The notes beneath the pieces are model-generated. The model did not search any database, had not been told where the DNA came from, and worked only from the letters and a program-made list of their open reading frames with translations. The position numbers and the translations under genes were made by a program. DNA of 64,000 nt from Shewanella sp. UCD-KL21. GTDB lineage: Bacteria > Pseudomonadota > Gammaproteobacteria > Enterobacterales > Shewanellaceae. Location of the stretch: the NCBI RefSeq assembly GCF_001957135.1, contig NZ_MPHK01000002.1:18124-82123 (forward strand). The letters are read 5' to 3'. Within the stretch, counting starts at the first letter, position 1, and each line of letters starts with the position of its first letter. Of this stretch, positions 8,868 to 18,330 are shown piece after piece.

Positions 8868-9042
8868 TGTTTTCAGGACATAGCTTATTAAGTTGACATA
8901 GCTTACTGAGTTATAGAAAACCAAGAACTTCTAGTTGATGTATCCCAATACCTCAACTTATCCCTGGTTCTTATGCTTGACTTCCTTCCTTGAATTTGTG
9001 AATACAAATTTTTTGCCCACTTTATTAAGTGGGCTTTTTTTT
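8868..9042 (+). ncRNA. Candidate trans-acting small RNA, about 175 nt
   Basis: Between a well-spaced promoter and a strong terminator there is a structured transcript without a plausible ORF. Visible elements, in order, are two 18-bp direct repeats (8877-8912) and a hairpin at 8933-8958 (10 of 11 pairs, loop CCCA), which may be closed further by AAGAAC (8923-8928) and GTTCTT (8967-8972). An unpaired pyrimidine stretch CTTCCTTCCTT follows (8981-8991), then a perfect 7-bp hairpin at 8993-9010 and a terminator hairpin with eight T. The pyrimidine stretch is complementary to Shine-Dalgarno-like purines and the U-tail is suitable for Hfq, as in many trans-acting sRNAs. I do not recognise the family. 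It could instead be a riboregulator without a downstream gene or an untranslated relic. Confidence 0.55.
9015..9042 (+). terminator. Rho-independent terminator of the candidate small RNA
   Basis: A perfect 8-bp stem (GCCCACTT with AAGTGGGC) with loop TATT is followed by eight T. It is one of the strongest terminators in the window although no coding gene precedes it on this strand. Confidence 0.9.
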
Positions 9043-9079
9043 GCCTGTTTTTCGAGAATAAGACACAAATAGTAGAGAC

Positions 9080-9107
9080 AAAAAAGGCCTAATCACCTGA
9101 CTAAGCC
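9080..9107 (-). terminator. Rho-independent terminator after motY
   Basis: On the minus strand a 9-bp stem with G-T wobbles (9086-9107, loop AGGT) is followed by a run of T. It begins 26 bp after the motY stop. Confidence 0.7.
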
Positions 9108-9132
9108 AATTAGACAATTTATCATCTGTAGC

Positions 9133-10002
9133 TTAAATCGTTTTAGAAATTTTAATCACGACTCGACGGTTGCGATCTCTTTCTTCTGAAAGTTGATTCG
9201 ATGCCACATGGCGTCTTTCACCATGACCGGTTTTATGAATTCTGCTTTGCTCAATACCACTGGCAACTAATAAATCGGCCACAGAATCGGCACGTCTATC
9301 CGATACCCTTTGGTTAACCGAACGCCCACCATAACTATCGGTATAAGCGTCAACAAACACTAGCTCAACATCAGGGTCATAAGATAAGTATTCCTGCACT
9401 CGGTTTAATTGATGCTTAGAGAAGCGGGTTAATGCCGTGCCGCCTGCTTCATAATTAAGTACAGTAAATGCGATATCGTCAAAACTATAAGGTAATAGCG
9501 TGGACAAACAAGAGCGGAATTGACGATATTCGCCACCAAAATTAGCTGCTGATAACCCTACCTCGACTTTATCGGTACGGTTGTACCAATCAGCATAATA
9601 AAATGTCGGCTGCATGCCTTTACTTAATTCTGTCAGCATCGACCAAGCGGCTTTACGCGGCACTTCACCGTTAAACTGCTTATGGTAGGTTAAGGTGGTG
9701 ATCTCTTTTGCATTAACGCCAGGTCGCCATTGGGGCGCTTTACTGATCAGCTGCGCCTCGGTGATTTGATCGGGTTTATTCCACATATCAAGACTAAAAT
9801 TCAAATTTAAGTCTTTACCTGCACGACTCGTGAAAATAGCTTTGCCGTATGCAGGGATGTCATGTTCAAGCCGGCACTCTATCGGGCTACTTTCGCTTAG
9901 ACGCCACATCGAGTCATCAAGAGACGCAACATATTGTTGTAAATCAGCTTGTGCTGAAGATACAAAACAAAAACTGCTTACTAAAAGTAATTTACGCCAC
10001 AT
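9133..10002 (-). CDS. motY: Sodium-type flagellar T-ring protein MotY
   Basis: MotY forms the T ring that docks the stator of sodium-driven polar flagella. The ATG at 10002 gives 289 residues beginning MWRKLLLV, with a signal peptide ending SSAQA; a longer start at 10026 lacks a ribosome binding site. The N-terminal half is the MotY-specific stator-interaction domain. The C-terminal half (about 180-289) is an OmpA-like peptidoglycan-binding domain with DAYTDSYGGR and the SDRRADSV helix. It is divergently placed from rnt, an arrangement common in Vibrio and Shewanella. A generic OmpA-family protein is the main alternative, but the N-terminal domain favours MotY. Confidence 0.9.
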   Translation of the reverse strand: MWRKLLLVSSFCFVSSAQADLQQYVASLDDSMWRLSESSPIECRLEHDIPAYGKAIFTSRAGKDLNLNFSLDMWNKPDQITEAQLISKAPQWRPGVNAKEITTLTYHKQFNGEVPRKAAWSMLTELSKGMQPTFYYADWYNRTDKVEVGLSAANFGGEYRQFRSCLSTLLPYSFDDIAFTVLNYEAGGTALTRFSKHQLNRVQEYLSYDPDVELVFVDAYTDSYGGRSVNQRVSDRRADSVADLLVASGIEQSRIHKTGHGERRHVASNQLSEERDRNRRVVIKISKTI

Positions 10003-10141
10003 AAAAACATCCCGATTGCTGGTCACATAATTTTTATCGGCAGTATTTAATTTTTCTTTAGCAGAATTATTCGCCGATCAAACATGACACCGAGGCGCAG
10101 TTTTAGCATAATAGCCGCCAGAATGAAGAATGAGGTTTTTA

Positions 10142-10846
10142 ATGAGCGATATCTGCGACGCAAACAAATTCAAACACCGCTTTAGAGGTTACTTCCCTGT
10201 AGTTATCGATGTCGAGACTGCGGGATTTAATGCTGCAACTGATGCGTTGCTAGAAATAGCTGTCACCACCCTTAAAATGAATGATGATGGTGTGATTGAA
10301 TTGGATAAAACCATTCACTTTCATATCGAGCCTTTTGAAGGTGCCAATCTTGAACCTGAAGCCTTAGCCTTTAATGGGATTGATCCAACCAATCCATTAC
10401 GTGGTGCTATTGACGAAAAACAAGCATTTCTAGAAATCTTCAAAATGGTTAAAAAAGCGCAAAAAGCGGCTGACTGTCATCGCTGTATTATCGTTGCCCA
10501 TAATGCGGCATTTGATATTGGCTTTGTAAATAAAGCCATTGAGCGCAATGATTTAAAACGTTCACCATTCCACCCTTTTGCGACCTTTGACACCGCAACC
10601 CTTGCAGGTCTTGCTATTGGTCATACGGTATTAGCCAAAGCCTGTAAAATGGCCGGCATTGATTTTGATAACAAAGAAGCACATTCCGCCTTATATGATA
10701 CTGAACGTACTGCAGAACTTTTTTGTTATATCGTCAATAGATGGAAAGCGTTAGGTGGCTGGCCTATGCCAGTTGCAGAAGACACTGAAGACGCTTCAGC
10801 AGGGCCTGAGACAAATGCAGCCGTTGTGACAAACTCTGAAACTTAA
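10142..10846 (+). CDS. rnt: Ribonuclease T
   Basis: RNase T is a 3'-5' exoribonuclease of the DEDD family that trims tRNA and 5S/23S rRNA 3' ends. The start at 10142 is preferred because GAGG lies 6 nt upstream; the ATG four codons earlier has no usable spacing. The 234-residue product shows exonuclease motif I (VIDVETAGF), motif II (HNAAFDIGF) and motif III with the DEDDh histidine ([16 protein letters not shown]). The C-terminal ~20 residues are acidic and of low complexity. It shares a 139-bp divergent control region with motY. Confidence 0.96.
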   Translation: MSDICDANKFKHRFRGYFPVVIDVETAGFNAATDALLEIAVTTLKMNDDGVIELDKTIHFHIEPFEGANLEPEALAFNGIDPTNPLRGAIDEKQAFLEIFKMVKKAQKAADCHRCIIVAHNAAFDIGFVNKAIERNDLKRSPFHPFATFDTATLAGLAIGHTVLAKACKMAGIDFDNKEAHSALYDTERTAELFCYIVNRWKALGGWPMPVAEDTEDASAGPETNAAVVTNSET

Positions 10847-10925
10847 TGAAGATTCAATTGAGCCGTTATCACAACTATAGCGGCTTAAATAAAGACAACA
10901 TCTTGGGTTAACACACCCTAAAAAC

Positions 10926-10952
10926 AAAAAAGCTGCCATTGGCAGCTTTTTT
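10926..10952. terminator. Bidirectional terminator between rnt and the peroxiredoxin
   Basis: A 12-bp stem (A6-GCTGCC with GGCAGC-T6, loop ATT) has A-rich and T-rich flanks on both sides. It sits between convergent genes and serves both strands. Confidence 0.9.
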
Positions 10953-10971
10953 AATCTAATTCGCTAAAAAC

Positions 10972-11577
10972 TTAAAGCTGCTCAGAATTATCTTTTAAGT
11001 AAGAAGCAACACCTTCAGTAGTTGCAGTCATACCCTTGTCGCCTTTTTCCCAGCCAGCAGGACAAACTTCACCGTGCTCTTCGTGGAATTGTAATGCATC
11101 GATCATACGTAGCATTTCATCAACGTTACGACCTAGTGGTAGATCGTTAACAACTTGATGGCGTACTTGACCTTCTTTGTCGATTAAGAAAGACGCACGG
11201 AAAGCAACACCAGCTTCTGGATGCTCAACATCGTAAGCTTTACAGATTTCGTGTTTAACGTCAGCAACTAGCGTGTAGTTAACTTCACCAATACCGCCTT
11301 TATCTACTGAAGTATTTCTCCAAGCGTTGTGTGAGAACTGAGAGTCAATTGAAACACCAATAACTTCAACACCGCGTTTAGTGAATTCTTCAATACGGTG
11401 ATCAAATGCGATCAACTCAGAAGGACACACGAAAGTGAAATCAAGTGGGTAAAAGAAAACAACAGCTTGCTTACCTTTGATAGCAGTCGCTAGGTTGAAG
11501 CTATCAACGATTTCACCAGTACCAAGAACCGCAGCGGCAGTAAAATCTGGGGCCGGACGGCCTACTAATACGCTCAT
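10972..11577 (-). CDS. Typical 2-Cys peroxiredoxin (Prx1/AhpC group)
   Basis: This enzyme reduces hydrogen peroxide and organic peroxides using thioredoxin or a similar reductant. The ATG at 11577 (product MSVLVGRPAPDF) has GGAG 7 nt upstream; the frame extends further but without homology. The 201-residue product has the peroxidatic cysteine C51 in DFTFVCPSE and the resolving cysteine C172 in GEVCPAGW, so it is a typical dimeric 2-Cys enzyme. No AhpF lies next to it, which favours a thioredoxin-dependent role. A palindrome and a -10 box (TATAAT, 11638-11643) lie upstream. Confidence 0.94.
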   Translation of the reverse strand: MSVLVGRPAPDFTAAAVLGTGEIVDSFNLATAIKGKQAVVFFYPLDFTFVCPSELIAFDHRIEEFTKRGVEVIGVSIDSQFSHNAWRNTSVDKGGIGEVNYTLVADVKHEICKAYDVEHPEAGVAFRASFLIDKEGQVRHQVVNDLPLGRNVDEMLRMIDALQFHEEHGEVCPAGWEKGDKGMTATTEGVASYLKDNSEQL

Positions 11578-11987
11578 TTTATATCTCCATCTATGGATTG
11601 AAAAAAATTTAAAACAATGCCTGTTAATCTGGATGGCATTATACCCGAACTGCAGCAATATGCGAGATAGCTCGCATTAATGCATACCTAAATAGATATA
11701 TTGTTCTCATATTTGAGCTATACCTTACCCGTTATTGATAAAAGAGATAAGCCCTTTATGCTGAAAAGTATTTCAGCTGCTGATAAATGCTCCATATTAA
11801 AAAGATTCTGTGACATAAAGAATAAAAATAACATCCTTACAAGCCTTGTTACAAGAATCATAAACCCCAATCACAAGCAGGCAAAACATTTAAACTCGTT
11901 AGAGATAAACTGGACATGTATACCTATACAGATAAGAATAAGATCAGAATAATTATCTAAAACACAACTCAATAAGAATTAATTAAT
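11578..11987. promoter_or_regulatory. Divergent intergenic region with peroxiredoxin promoter and palindrome
   Basis: On the minus strand a consensus -10 box TATAAT (11638-11643) has no good -35 box, as expected for an activator-dependent promoter. An inverted repeat TGCGAG-ATAG-CTCGCA (11661-11676) lies upstream of it. ATAG-type tetramers at roughly 7-nt spacing suggest a possible OxyR site, but the match is weak. An 83-codon open frame at 11701-11952 looks non-coding. Confidence 0.4.
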
Positions 11988-13307
11988 ATGAATGCCGTCG
12001 TAATTGCTGTCACCTTAATGCTTGCATTAAGTCTTATGCGTGTGAATGTTGTCATCGCGCTCACCATTAGTGCCCTCGCGGCTGGCCTATTTGGTGGATT
12101 AGACATACATCAAACCATCACCGCTTTTAATAATGGTCTCGGTGGCGGAGCGCAAATTGCGTTAAGTTATGCACTTTTAGGTGCCTTTGCTGCTGCACTG
12201 TCACACTCAGGGTTAACCACGCTCATTTCCCACAACATCATTAGAAAAGTGGGAAAAGAACCAAACAGCACCAATACCTTAGTCGTTCGTTGGTTGATCT
12301 TAGCGTCAATATTAATCATGGCCATTAGCTCGCAAAATATTTTGCCTATTCATATCGCCTTTATTCCGATTCTAATTCCGCCACTATTACATGTATTAAG
12401 TAAGCTCAACATTGATCGCCGCTTAGTGGCTTGTATCATCACTTTTGGCTTAGTAACCACCTACATGATTTTACCCATTGGTTTTGGTGGCATTTTCTTA
12501 AATGACATCTTGTTAGCTAATTTGAACAATAATGGCCTTGGCGCAGTTAAAGAGCAAATTCCAATGGCAATGATGCTACCCGCTCTGGGGATGATCACTG
12601 GCTTATTAATAGCGGTATTTATCACTTACCGTAAACCACGTCAGTATGAAATTAAAGATGTCGAGTCCACTGAAAAAGCAGTGAGTATCAACAAGAAAAC
12701 TATCGTTATTTCTTTGTTCGCCATTTTTGCAACCTTAGTGGTGCAGCTACAAACCGATTCAATGATTTTTGGCGCCTTGACGGGTTTCCTCATTTTCCGC
12801 TTCTCTGGCATCATCAAAGCGGATGTGAGACAAGATATGTTTAACCAAGGCGTGCTAATGATGGCCAATATTGGTTTTATCATGATTGCAGCTGCAGGTT
12901 TCGCTGCTGTAGTAAAATCGACTGGTGAAGTCAGCACCTTAGTAACCTCACTAGGCGATATCATTGGTGATAATAAAGCATTAGCGGCATTATTAATGCT
13001 AGTGGTAGGCTTACTTATCACTATGGGGATTGGCTCTTCTTTCTCGACGATTCCTATTATTGCTACGATTTATGTGCCATTAGCAATGACTTTTGGCTTT
13101 TCAGTGGCGGCTACAATCGCCTTGGTAGGCACAGCTGCGGCATTAGGTGATGCGGGCTCTCCTGCATCTGACTCAACCTTAGGCCCAACTGCAGGCTTAA
13201 ATGCTGATGGCCAGCACGATCATATTCGTGACAGTGTTATCCCAACCTTTATTCATTACAACATTCCGTTAATTGCATTTGGTTGGATTGCAGCGATGGT
13301 TTTGTAG
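11988..13307 (+). CDS. Na+/H+ antiporter family membrane protein (NhaC/YuiF-like)
   Basis: The 439-residue product is very hydrophobic, with about 11-12 predicted transmembrane helices. It begins [20 protein letters not shown], a pattern typical of the Na_H_antiport_2 plus NhaC-type domains in the ion-transporter superfamily. A conserved-looking C-terminal segment has [17 protein letters not shown]. The ribosome binding site is weak (AAGAA). Members of this group are annotated as sodium/proton antiporters but some may move amino acids or other substrates, so the substrate is not settled. The gene is monocistronic, ending in a shared terminator with upp. Confidence 0.8.
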   Translation: MNAVVIAVTLMLALSLMRVNVVIALTISALAAGLFGGLDIHQTITAFNNGLGGGAQIALSYALLGAFAAALSHSGLTTLISHNIIRKVGKEPNSTNTLVVRWLILASILIMAISSQNILPIHIAFIPILIPPLLHVLSKLNIDRRLVACIITFGLVTTYMILPIGFGGIFLNDILLANLNNNGLGAVKEQIPMAMMLPALGMITGLLIAVFITYRKPRQYEIKDVESTEKAVSINKKTIVISLFAIFATLVVQLQTDSMIFGALTGFLIFRFSGIIKADVRQDMFNQGVLMMANIGFIMIAAAGFAAVVKSTGEVSTLVTSLGDIIGDNKALAALLMLVVGLLITMGIGSSFSTIPIIATIYVPLAMTFGFSVAATIALVGTAAALGDAGSPASDSTLGPTAGLNADGQHDHIRDSVIPTFIHYNIPLIAFGWIAAMVL

Positions 13308-13324
13308 TTCATAAAAAAAGCAGT

Positions 13325-13352
13325 AAAAAGGGAGCCAATTGGCTCCCTTTTT
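13325..13352. terminator. Bidirectional terminator between the antiporter gene and upp
   Basis: A 12-bp perfect stem (A5-GGGAGCC with GGCTCCC-T5) with loop AATT has symmetric A and T flanks. Confidence 0.92.
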
Positions 13353-13381
13353 ATTGCTTAACACTGCTATTAACTTAGGTT

Positions 13382-13440
13382 AGTGACTAATGCTAGTAAC
13401 TCATGCGAGTAACTAATGTCAGTAACTGAGGTTAATTACT
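13382..13440. repeat. 13-bp tandem repeat at the 3' end of upp
   Basis: Four units follow the pattern AGTRACTNATGNN (13382-13394, 13395-13407, 13408-13420, 13421-13433). A fifth partial unit runs into the upp stop codon. Units differ at several positions, so it is an old repeat. Confidence 0.7.
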
Positions 13441-14062
13441 TAGTACCAAATATCTTGTCACCAGCATCACCTAAACCAGGTAAAATATAACCTTGCTCAT
13501 TTAGGCAGTCATCAATAGCGGCGGTATATAATTCAATATCTGGATGGGCAGCTTCTAGTGCCTTAATGCCTTCAGGGGCAGCCACAAGCACTAATGCTTT
13601 AATGGACACACAGCCACGGCTTTTTAGTAAATCGATAGTGGCGATCATTGAGCCGCCAGTAGCAAGCATTGGATCAACCACAATGGCAACGCGCTCATCA
13701 ACATTACTGACTAACTTGTCAAAATATGGCACTGGCTCAAGTGTTTCTTCATCACGGTAAATACCCACAACTGAAATTTTAGCGCTTGGCATATGCTCTA
13801 AAACACCGTCCATCATGCCAAGGCCTGCACGTAGAATAGGTACCACTGTCACCTTCTTGCCTTTTATCTGCTCAATTTCAACAGGGCCGTTCCAACCAGG
13901 GATGGTCACTTTTTCAGTTTCAAAATCAGAAGTGGCTTCATAAGTTAATAAACTACCGACTTCAGTAGCAAGCTCACGAAATCTTTTAGTACTAATATCA
14001 GCTTCGCGCATTAAACCCACTTTATGGCGGATTAACGGGTGTTTAACTTCAACGACTTTCAT
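13436..14062 (-). CDS. upp: Uracil phosphoribosyltransferase
   Basis: Upp converts uracil and PRPP to UMP in pyrimidine salvage. The 208-residue product has the PRPP-binding loop [10 protein letters not shown] and the C-terminal uracil-binding region ([13 protein letters not shown]), and matches the family length exactly. The ATG has AGGAG at 7 nt. It is divergent from purM, so salvage and de novo synthesis genes share one control region of 241 bp. No uraA follows it here, unlike in E. coli. Confidence 0.97.
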   Translation of the reverse strand: MKVVEVKHPLIRHKVGLMREADISTKRFRELATEVGSLLTYEATSDFETEKVTIPGWNGPVEIEQIKGKKVTVVPILRAGLGMMDGVLEHMPSAKISVVGIYRDEETLEPVPYFDKLVSNVDERVAIVVDPMLATGGSMIATIDLLKSRGCVSIKALVLVAAPEGIKALEAAHPDIELYTAAIDDCLNEQGYILPGLGDAGDKIFGTK

Positions 14063-14187
14063 TTTTGCACTCCTATTGATGAGATATTTTTCGCAAATTC
14101 TTCAAATCTTAGTTTATTTATCCTCATTAGAAAACATAAAGTTTCATATTTGCAGGCAATCTCACGCTAAAACAATAAAACTATTAC

Positions 14188-14203
14188 AGAAAACTGTTTT
14201 CAT
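14188..14203 (+). promoter_or_regulatory. Operator-like inverted repeat upstream of purM (possible PurR box)
   Basis: GAAAAC-T-GTTTTC (14189-14201) is a perfect inverted repeat about 100 bp upstream of purM. It agrees with the PurR box pattern at about 9 of 12 informative positions, lacking the central CG partner and the GC pair. Regulation by PurR is an inference. Confidence 0.35.
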
Positions 14204-14303
14204 GGGCGCATAAATCCAAATGATGGCTTTCGACGACGATCACAAGCTGTTAGAATATCGCCGCATAAAATCCCATAAAACGATGTACCCTAGAGGATCC
14301 TCC

Positions 14304-15341
14304 GTGACTACTCCTACACCACTTAGTTACAAAGACGCTGGCGTTGATATCGATGCTGGTAATGCATTAGTAGATAACATTAAAACTGCAGTAAAACGCA
14401 CTCATCGTCCTGAAGTTATGGGCAATTTAGGTGGTTTTGGCGCGCTATGCGAGCTACCAACTAAATATAAACACCCTGTATTAGTTTCTGGTACTGACGG
14501 TGTTGGTACAAAACTGCGTTTAGCCATTGATTACCAAAAGCATGACACTGTCGGTGTTGATTTAGTTGCTATGTGTGTTAATGACCTAATCGTATCTGGT
14601 GCAGAGCCTTTATTCTTCCTTGATTACTACGCAACAGGCAAGCTTGATGTCGAAACAGCAACTTCAGTTGTTAATGGCATTGCAGAAGGCTGTTTTCAGT
14701 CTGGTTGTGCCTTAATTGGCGGCGAAACCGCTGAAATGCCTGGCATGTACGAAGGTGAAGATTACGATTTAGCAGGCTTTTGTGTAGGTGTTGCTGAAAA
14801 AGAAAACCTTATCGATGGTACTAAAGTAAAATCTGGCGATGCGTTAATTGCTCTGGGTTCTACAGGTCCTCATTCAAATGGTTATTCTTTAATTCGTAAA
14901 GTACTTGAAGTAAGCAAAGCTGATCCTAAGCAAGATTTAGCCGGTAAGCCGCTTATCGATCATCTGTTAGAACCAACAAGAATTTATGTTAAGCCGCTTT
15001 TAAAGCTGCTTGAACAAACAGAAGTGCATGCCATGGCTCACATCACTGGCGGCGGCTTCTGGGAAAATATTCCTCGTGTACTGCCTAATGATTGCAAAGC
15101 CGTTGTCAAAGGTGATTCTTGGCAGTGGCCTGTAGTTTTCGATTGGTTAATGGAAAACGGCAACATTGAACAATTTGAAATGTACCGCACCTTTAACTGC
15201 GGTGTAGGCATGATCATCGCCTTACCAGCAGAGCAAGTTGATGCGGCTTTAACCTTGCTACAAGCTGAAGGTGAAAACGCTTGGTTAATCGGTGAAATTG
15301 CTACTCGCCAAGGCGACGAAGAGCAAGTGGAGATTAACTAG
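14304..15341 (+). CDS. purM: Phosphoribosylformylglycinamidine cyclo-ligase PurM
   Basis: This enzyme catalyses the fifth step of de novo purine synthesis (FGAM to AIR, ATP-dependent). The GTG at 14304 is chosen because AGAGG lies 7 nt upstream and the resulting 345 residues equal the E. coli length; the open frame extends 28 codons further upstream without homology. Recognisable motifs are [14 protein letters not shown], the ATP-binding [11 protein letters not shown] and [14 protein letters not shown]. The stop codon abuts the purN start with no gap, giving a coupled purMN operon. Confidence 0.97.
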   Translation: MTTPTPLSYKDAGVDIDAGNALVDNIKTAVKRTHRPEVMGNLGGFGALCELPTKYKHPVLVSGTDGVGTKLRLAIDYQKHDTVGVDLVAMCVNDLIVSGAEPLFFLDYYATGKLDVETATSVVNGIAEGCFQSGCALIGGETAEMPGMYEGEDYDLAGFCVGVAEKENLIDGTKVKSGDALIALGSTGPHSNGYSLIRKVLEVSKADPKQDLAGKPLIDHLLEPTRIYVKPLLKLLEQTEVHAMAHITGGGFWENIPRVLPNDCKAVVKGDSWQWPVVFDWLMENGNIEQFEMYRTFNCGVGMIIALPAEQVDAALTLLQAEGENAWLIGEIATRQGDEEQVEIN

Positions 15342-15986
15342 ATGACTGATTGCTGTCGTGTTCTAGTACTCATCTCTGGTAATGGTAGTAATTTACAAGC
15401 CATTATTGATGGTTGCGATGACAATGTCAGTGCTGAGGTGGTCGGCGTAATTAGTAATAAGCCTGATGCCTACGGATTAATCCGTGCGCATCAGAGTGAA
15501 ATTGATACTAGCTGCATTATTGCACGCAAAGATGAAACTCGTGTCCAATATGATCAACGCCTGAAGCAAGCCATCGAGAAATATCAACCTGATTTAATTG
15601 TACTTGCTGGCTTTATGCGTATTTTATCTGATGAATTTGTTAGCCAATATCTAGGAAAGATGATCAACATCCATCCTTCTTTATTGCCTAAATACACTGG
15701 ATTAAATACCCATCAAAGAGCCATAGAAGCCAAAGATGCTGAACATGGCGCCAGTGTGCACTTTGTTATTCCGCAGCTTGATGCAGGGCCTGTGATTTTG
15801 CAAGCTAAAGTACCGGTTTATGAAGAAGATGATATTGATACGCTTGCTTCACGTGTACATGAACAAGAGCATGCTATTTACCCACTGGTCGTTAAATGGT
15901 TCAGCTTACAGCGTTTAAAAATGGTGAATAACATCGCCTATTTAGATGATAAAGCGATTGGCGTTCATGGTTACGCACCTGACTAA
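15342..15986 (+). CDS. purN: Phosphoribosylglycinamide formyltransferase PurN
   Basis: PurN transfers a formyl group from 10-formyltetrahydrofolate to GAR, the third purine step. The 214-residue product has the N-terminal nucleotide motif SGNGSNLQA and the catalytic residues N109, H111 (INIHPSLLPKY) and D147 (QLDAGPVI), equivalent to N106/H108/D144 of E. coli. It starts directly after the purM stop. A strong terminator follows at 16016. Confidence 0.97.
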   Translation: MTDCCRVLVLISGNGSNLQAIIDGCDDNVSAEVVGVISNKPDAYGLIRAHQSEIDTSCIIARKDETRVQYDQRLKQAIEKYQPDLIVLAGFMRILSDEFVSQYLGKMINIHPSLLPKYTGLNTHQRAIEAKDAEHGASVHFVIPQLDAGPVILQAKVPVYEEDDIDTLASRVHEQEHAIYPLVVKWFSLQRLKMVNNIAYLDDKAIGVHGYAPD

Positions 15987-16015
15987 ATCACGTTAAGTTG
16001 CTAACAGCTTAAAAT

Positions 16016-16043
16016 AAAAAATCTCGCATTGGCGAGATTTTTT
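16016..16043. terminator. Bidirectional terminator between purN and cysB
   Basis: A 12-bp stem (A6-TCTCGC with GCGAGA-T6) with loop ATTG is flanked by A and T runs, between convergent genes. Confidence 0.92.
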
Positions 16044-16068
16044 GTTTAAGCACCCTTCAAGTTCAACA

Positions 16069-17073
<1,005 letters not shown>

Positions 17074-17244
17074 TTATTTTAACCTTATAGCTAAATGTTA
17101 TAGAACATCTAAAATATTAATGCAAACAGTAATAACAACATTGAGAATTTTGCATGCAATTGGTCTGTAATGCTAATCTTGACCACTGTGTCACTATTTC
17201 CACAATTTTTCGTCAGAATGTAAGACTTTTTTACGACACACACT

Positions 17245-17273
17245 TTGTCATAAGCTAGAATACCAGCTTAGAT
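17245..17273 (+). promoter_or_regulatory. Sigma-70 type promoter of the membrane-anchored protein gene
   Basis: A -35 box TTGTCA (17245-17250) lies 17 bp from a -10 box TTAGAT (17268-17273), giving a start near 17280. The spacer contains an AAGCT/AGCTT inverted pair. Confidence 0.5.
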
Positions 17274-17282
17274 ATTTATAAA

Positions 17283-17300
17283 AGTGGCAGTTAAGCCACT
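17283..17300 (+). other. 5'-terminal mRNA hairpin
   Basis: A 6-bp stem AGTGGC/GCCACT with a 6-nt loop starts within a few bases of the predicted transcription start. It may protect the mRNA 5' end. No T-run follows. Confidence 0.45.
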
Positions 17301-17329
17301 GTCCAATTTTATTATTGAATGGAAACCAC

Positions 17330-18115
17330 ATGACCTTTACTTTGGTACTGATCCTTATAGGTGCACTTTTTCTCCTCATCATTGGTATCAGTCTGATACA
17401 ACAACAAAAAGAGCGTGCTGAAGCCGAACGCCGAATGGAATTAAAACGTCAGCGAGCCATCATTGATGAAACTGAGTCAGTACTATCCAGCACTGGCTTA
17501 GCCTCCTTTCCTAGCAGTATTATTTTGGCGTTATATAAACGCATCAATGAAGCCCTAGAGGTGTCGATTTCCTATCTAGTAAATCAGCCTCAGCAGGCGG
17601 ATTACCAACGTAGACAAATTGACATTCAAGCGCAAATAACCAATTTAAATAACAATGCAATGCAAGCCTTAGCCATAGAAAACTTTCGTTTGCCTGACAA
17701 TGACAAGCAAATTCTAGAATTAGTACAAATGCTTAAAAAATTGAAAGCCATTGTTCGGGCTGAAAATAATAAAGGTAAAATAGAGCCGCAGGTGTTTGCT
17801 GAAGCAGAAAGTCGAATCGACAGTTATCAGTTACGCATCAATGTTGAATCCATGCTTTCAAGAGCAAGAGCGTCTAATTCGCTAAAACAATTTGGCTCTT
17901 CTAAGCAAATGGTGTCTAAGGCGCTAGCCACACTGCAAGCCATTAAGGCGAAAACCCCGGATGACCCATTTATCACCCGCAAAGTTGACGAAGCCAAAGA
18001 ATTACTCAGTGAGATAAATTCACAGCAAAAACAAGTGATCCCAGATGCGGTGAAGCCGAATAAAAATGAAGGTGATGATATTGATATGCTGTTCCAACCT
18101 AAAAAGAAGTGGTGA
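17330..18115 (+). CDS. Conserved hypothetical membrane-anchored coiled-coil protein
   Basis: I do not recognise a function. The ATG at 17330 gives 261 residues beginning MTFTLVLILIGALFLL. One transmembrane helix (about 4-22) is followed by a charged helical region (QQQKERAEAERRMELKRQRA) and a largely helical cytoplasmic-type domain, with a basic C-terminus (FQPKKKW). A TTG five codons upstream is possible, but a GGA lies in better position for the ATG. It sits between cysB and topA, so a link to topoisomerase or DNA metabolism is only positional. Relatives are sometimes labelled DNA-repair ATPases, but no Walker motif is visible here. Confidence 0.75.
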   Translation: MTFTLVLILIGALFLLIIGISLIQQQKERAEAERRMELKRQRAIIDETESVLSSTGLASFPSSIILALYKRINEALEVSISYLVNQPQQADYQRRQIDIQAQITNLNNNAMQALAIENFRLPDNDKQILELVQMLKKLKAIVRAENNKGKIEPQVFAEAESRIDSYQLRINVESMLSRARASNSLKQFGSSKQMVSKALATLQAIKAKTPDDPFITRKVDEAKELLSEINSQQKQVIPDAVKPNKNEGDDIDMLFQPKKKW

Positions 18116-18144
18116 TCACTTAACCCATTAGCTTGAAACTTTTT

Positions 18145-18167
18145 AAAGCCTCTTCGGAGGCTTTTTT
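18145..18167 (+). terminator. Rho-independent terminator with TTCG tetraloop
   Basis: The stem AAAGCCTC/GAGGCTTT with the stable loop TTCG is followed by T. It ends the gene at 17330-18115. Confidence 0.9.
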
Positions 18168-18274
18168 ATTAGCCGAAATATAATGTTGCCCCAATAGCCA
18201 AAACTCATAACTTAGATGCTCATTATCCGATCGCGAGTTATATCGATAATTCAAAAACCTAAAAATAGAGCAAT

Positions 18275-18302
18275 AAAAATGGGACCCTATGGTCCCATTT
18301 TT
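18275..18302 (-). terminator. Terminator after topA
   Basis: A 12-bp stem (A5-TGGGACC with GGTCCCA-T5, loop CTAT) lies 28 bp past the topA stop on the minus strand. It is symmetric, so it may work in both directions. Confidence 0.88.
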
Positions 18303-18330
18303 CAGTCACTAATTTGTTAGAAAAAGAAGA

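Noticed and set aside
8893-8917. Promoter using TTGACA at 8893-8898 for the small RNA
   Set aside because: The only TA-rich box downstream (TTATAG, 8911-8916) is 12 bp away, too close for sigma-70. The TTGTCA/TAATAT pair upstream fits better.
11701-11952. 83-codon open frame upstream of the antiporter gene
   Set aside because: It has no ribosome binding site and an AT-rich, non-protein-like composition, and it lies within a likely promoter region.
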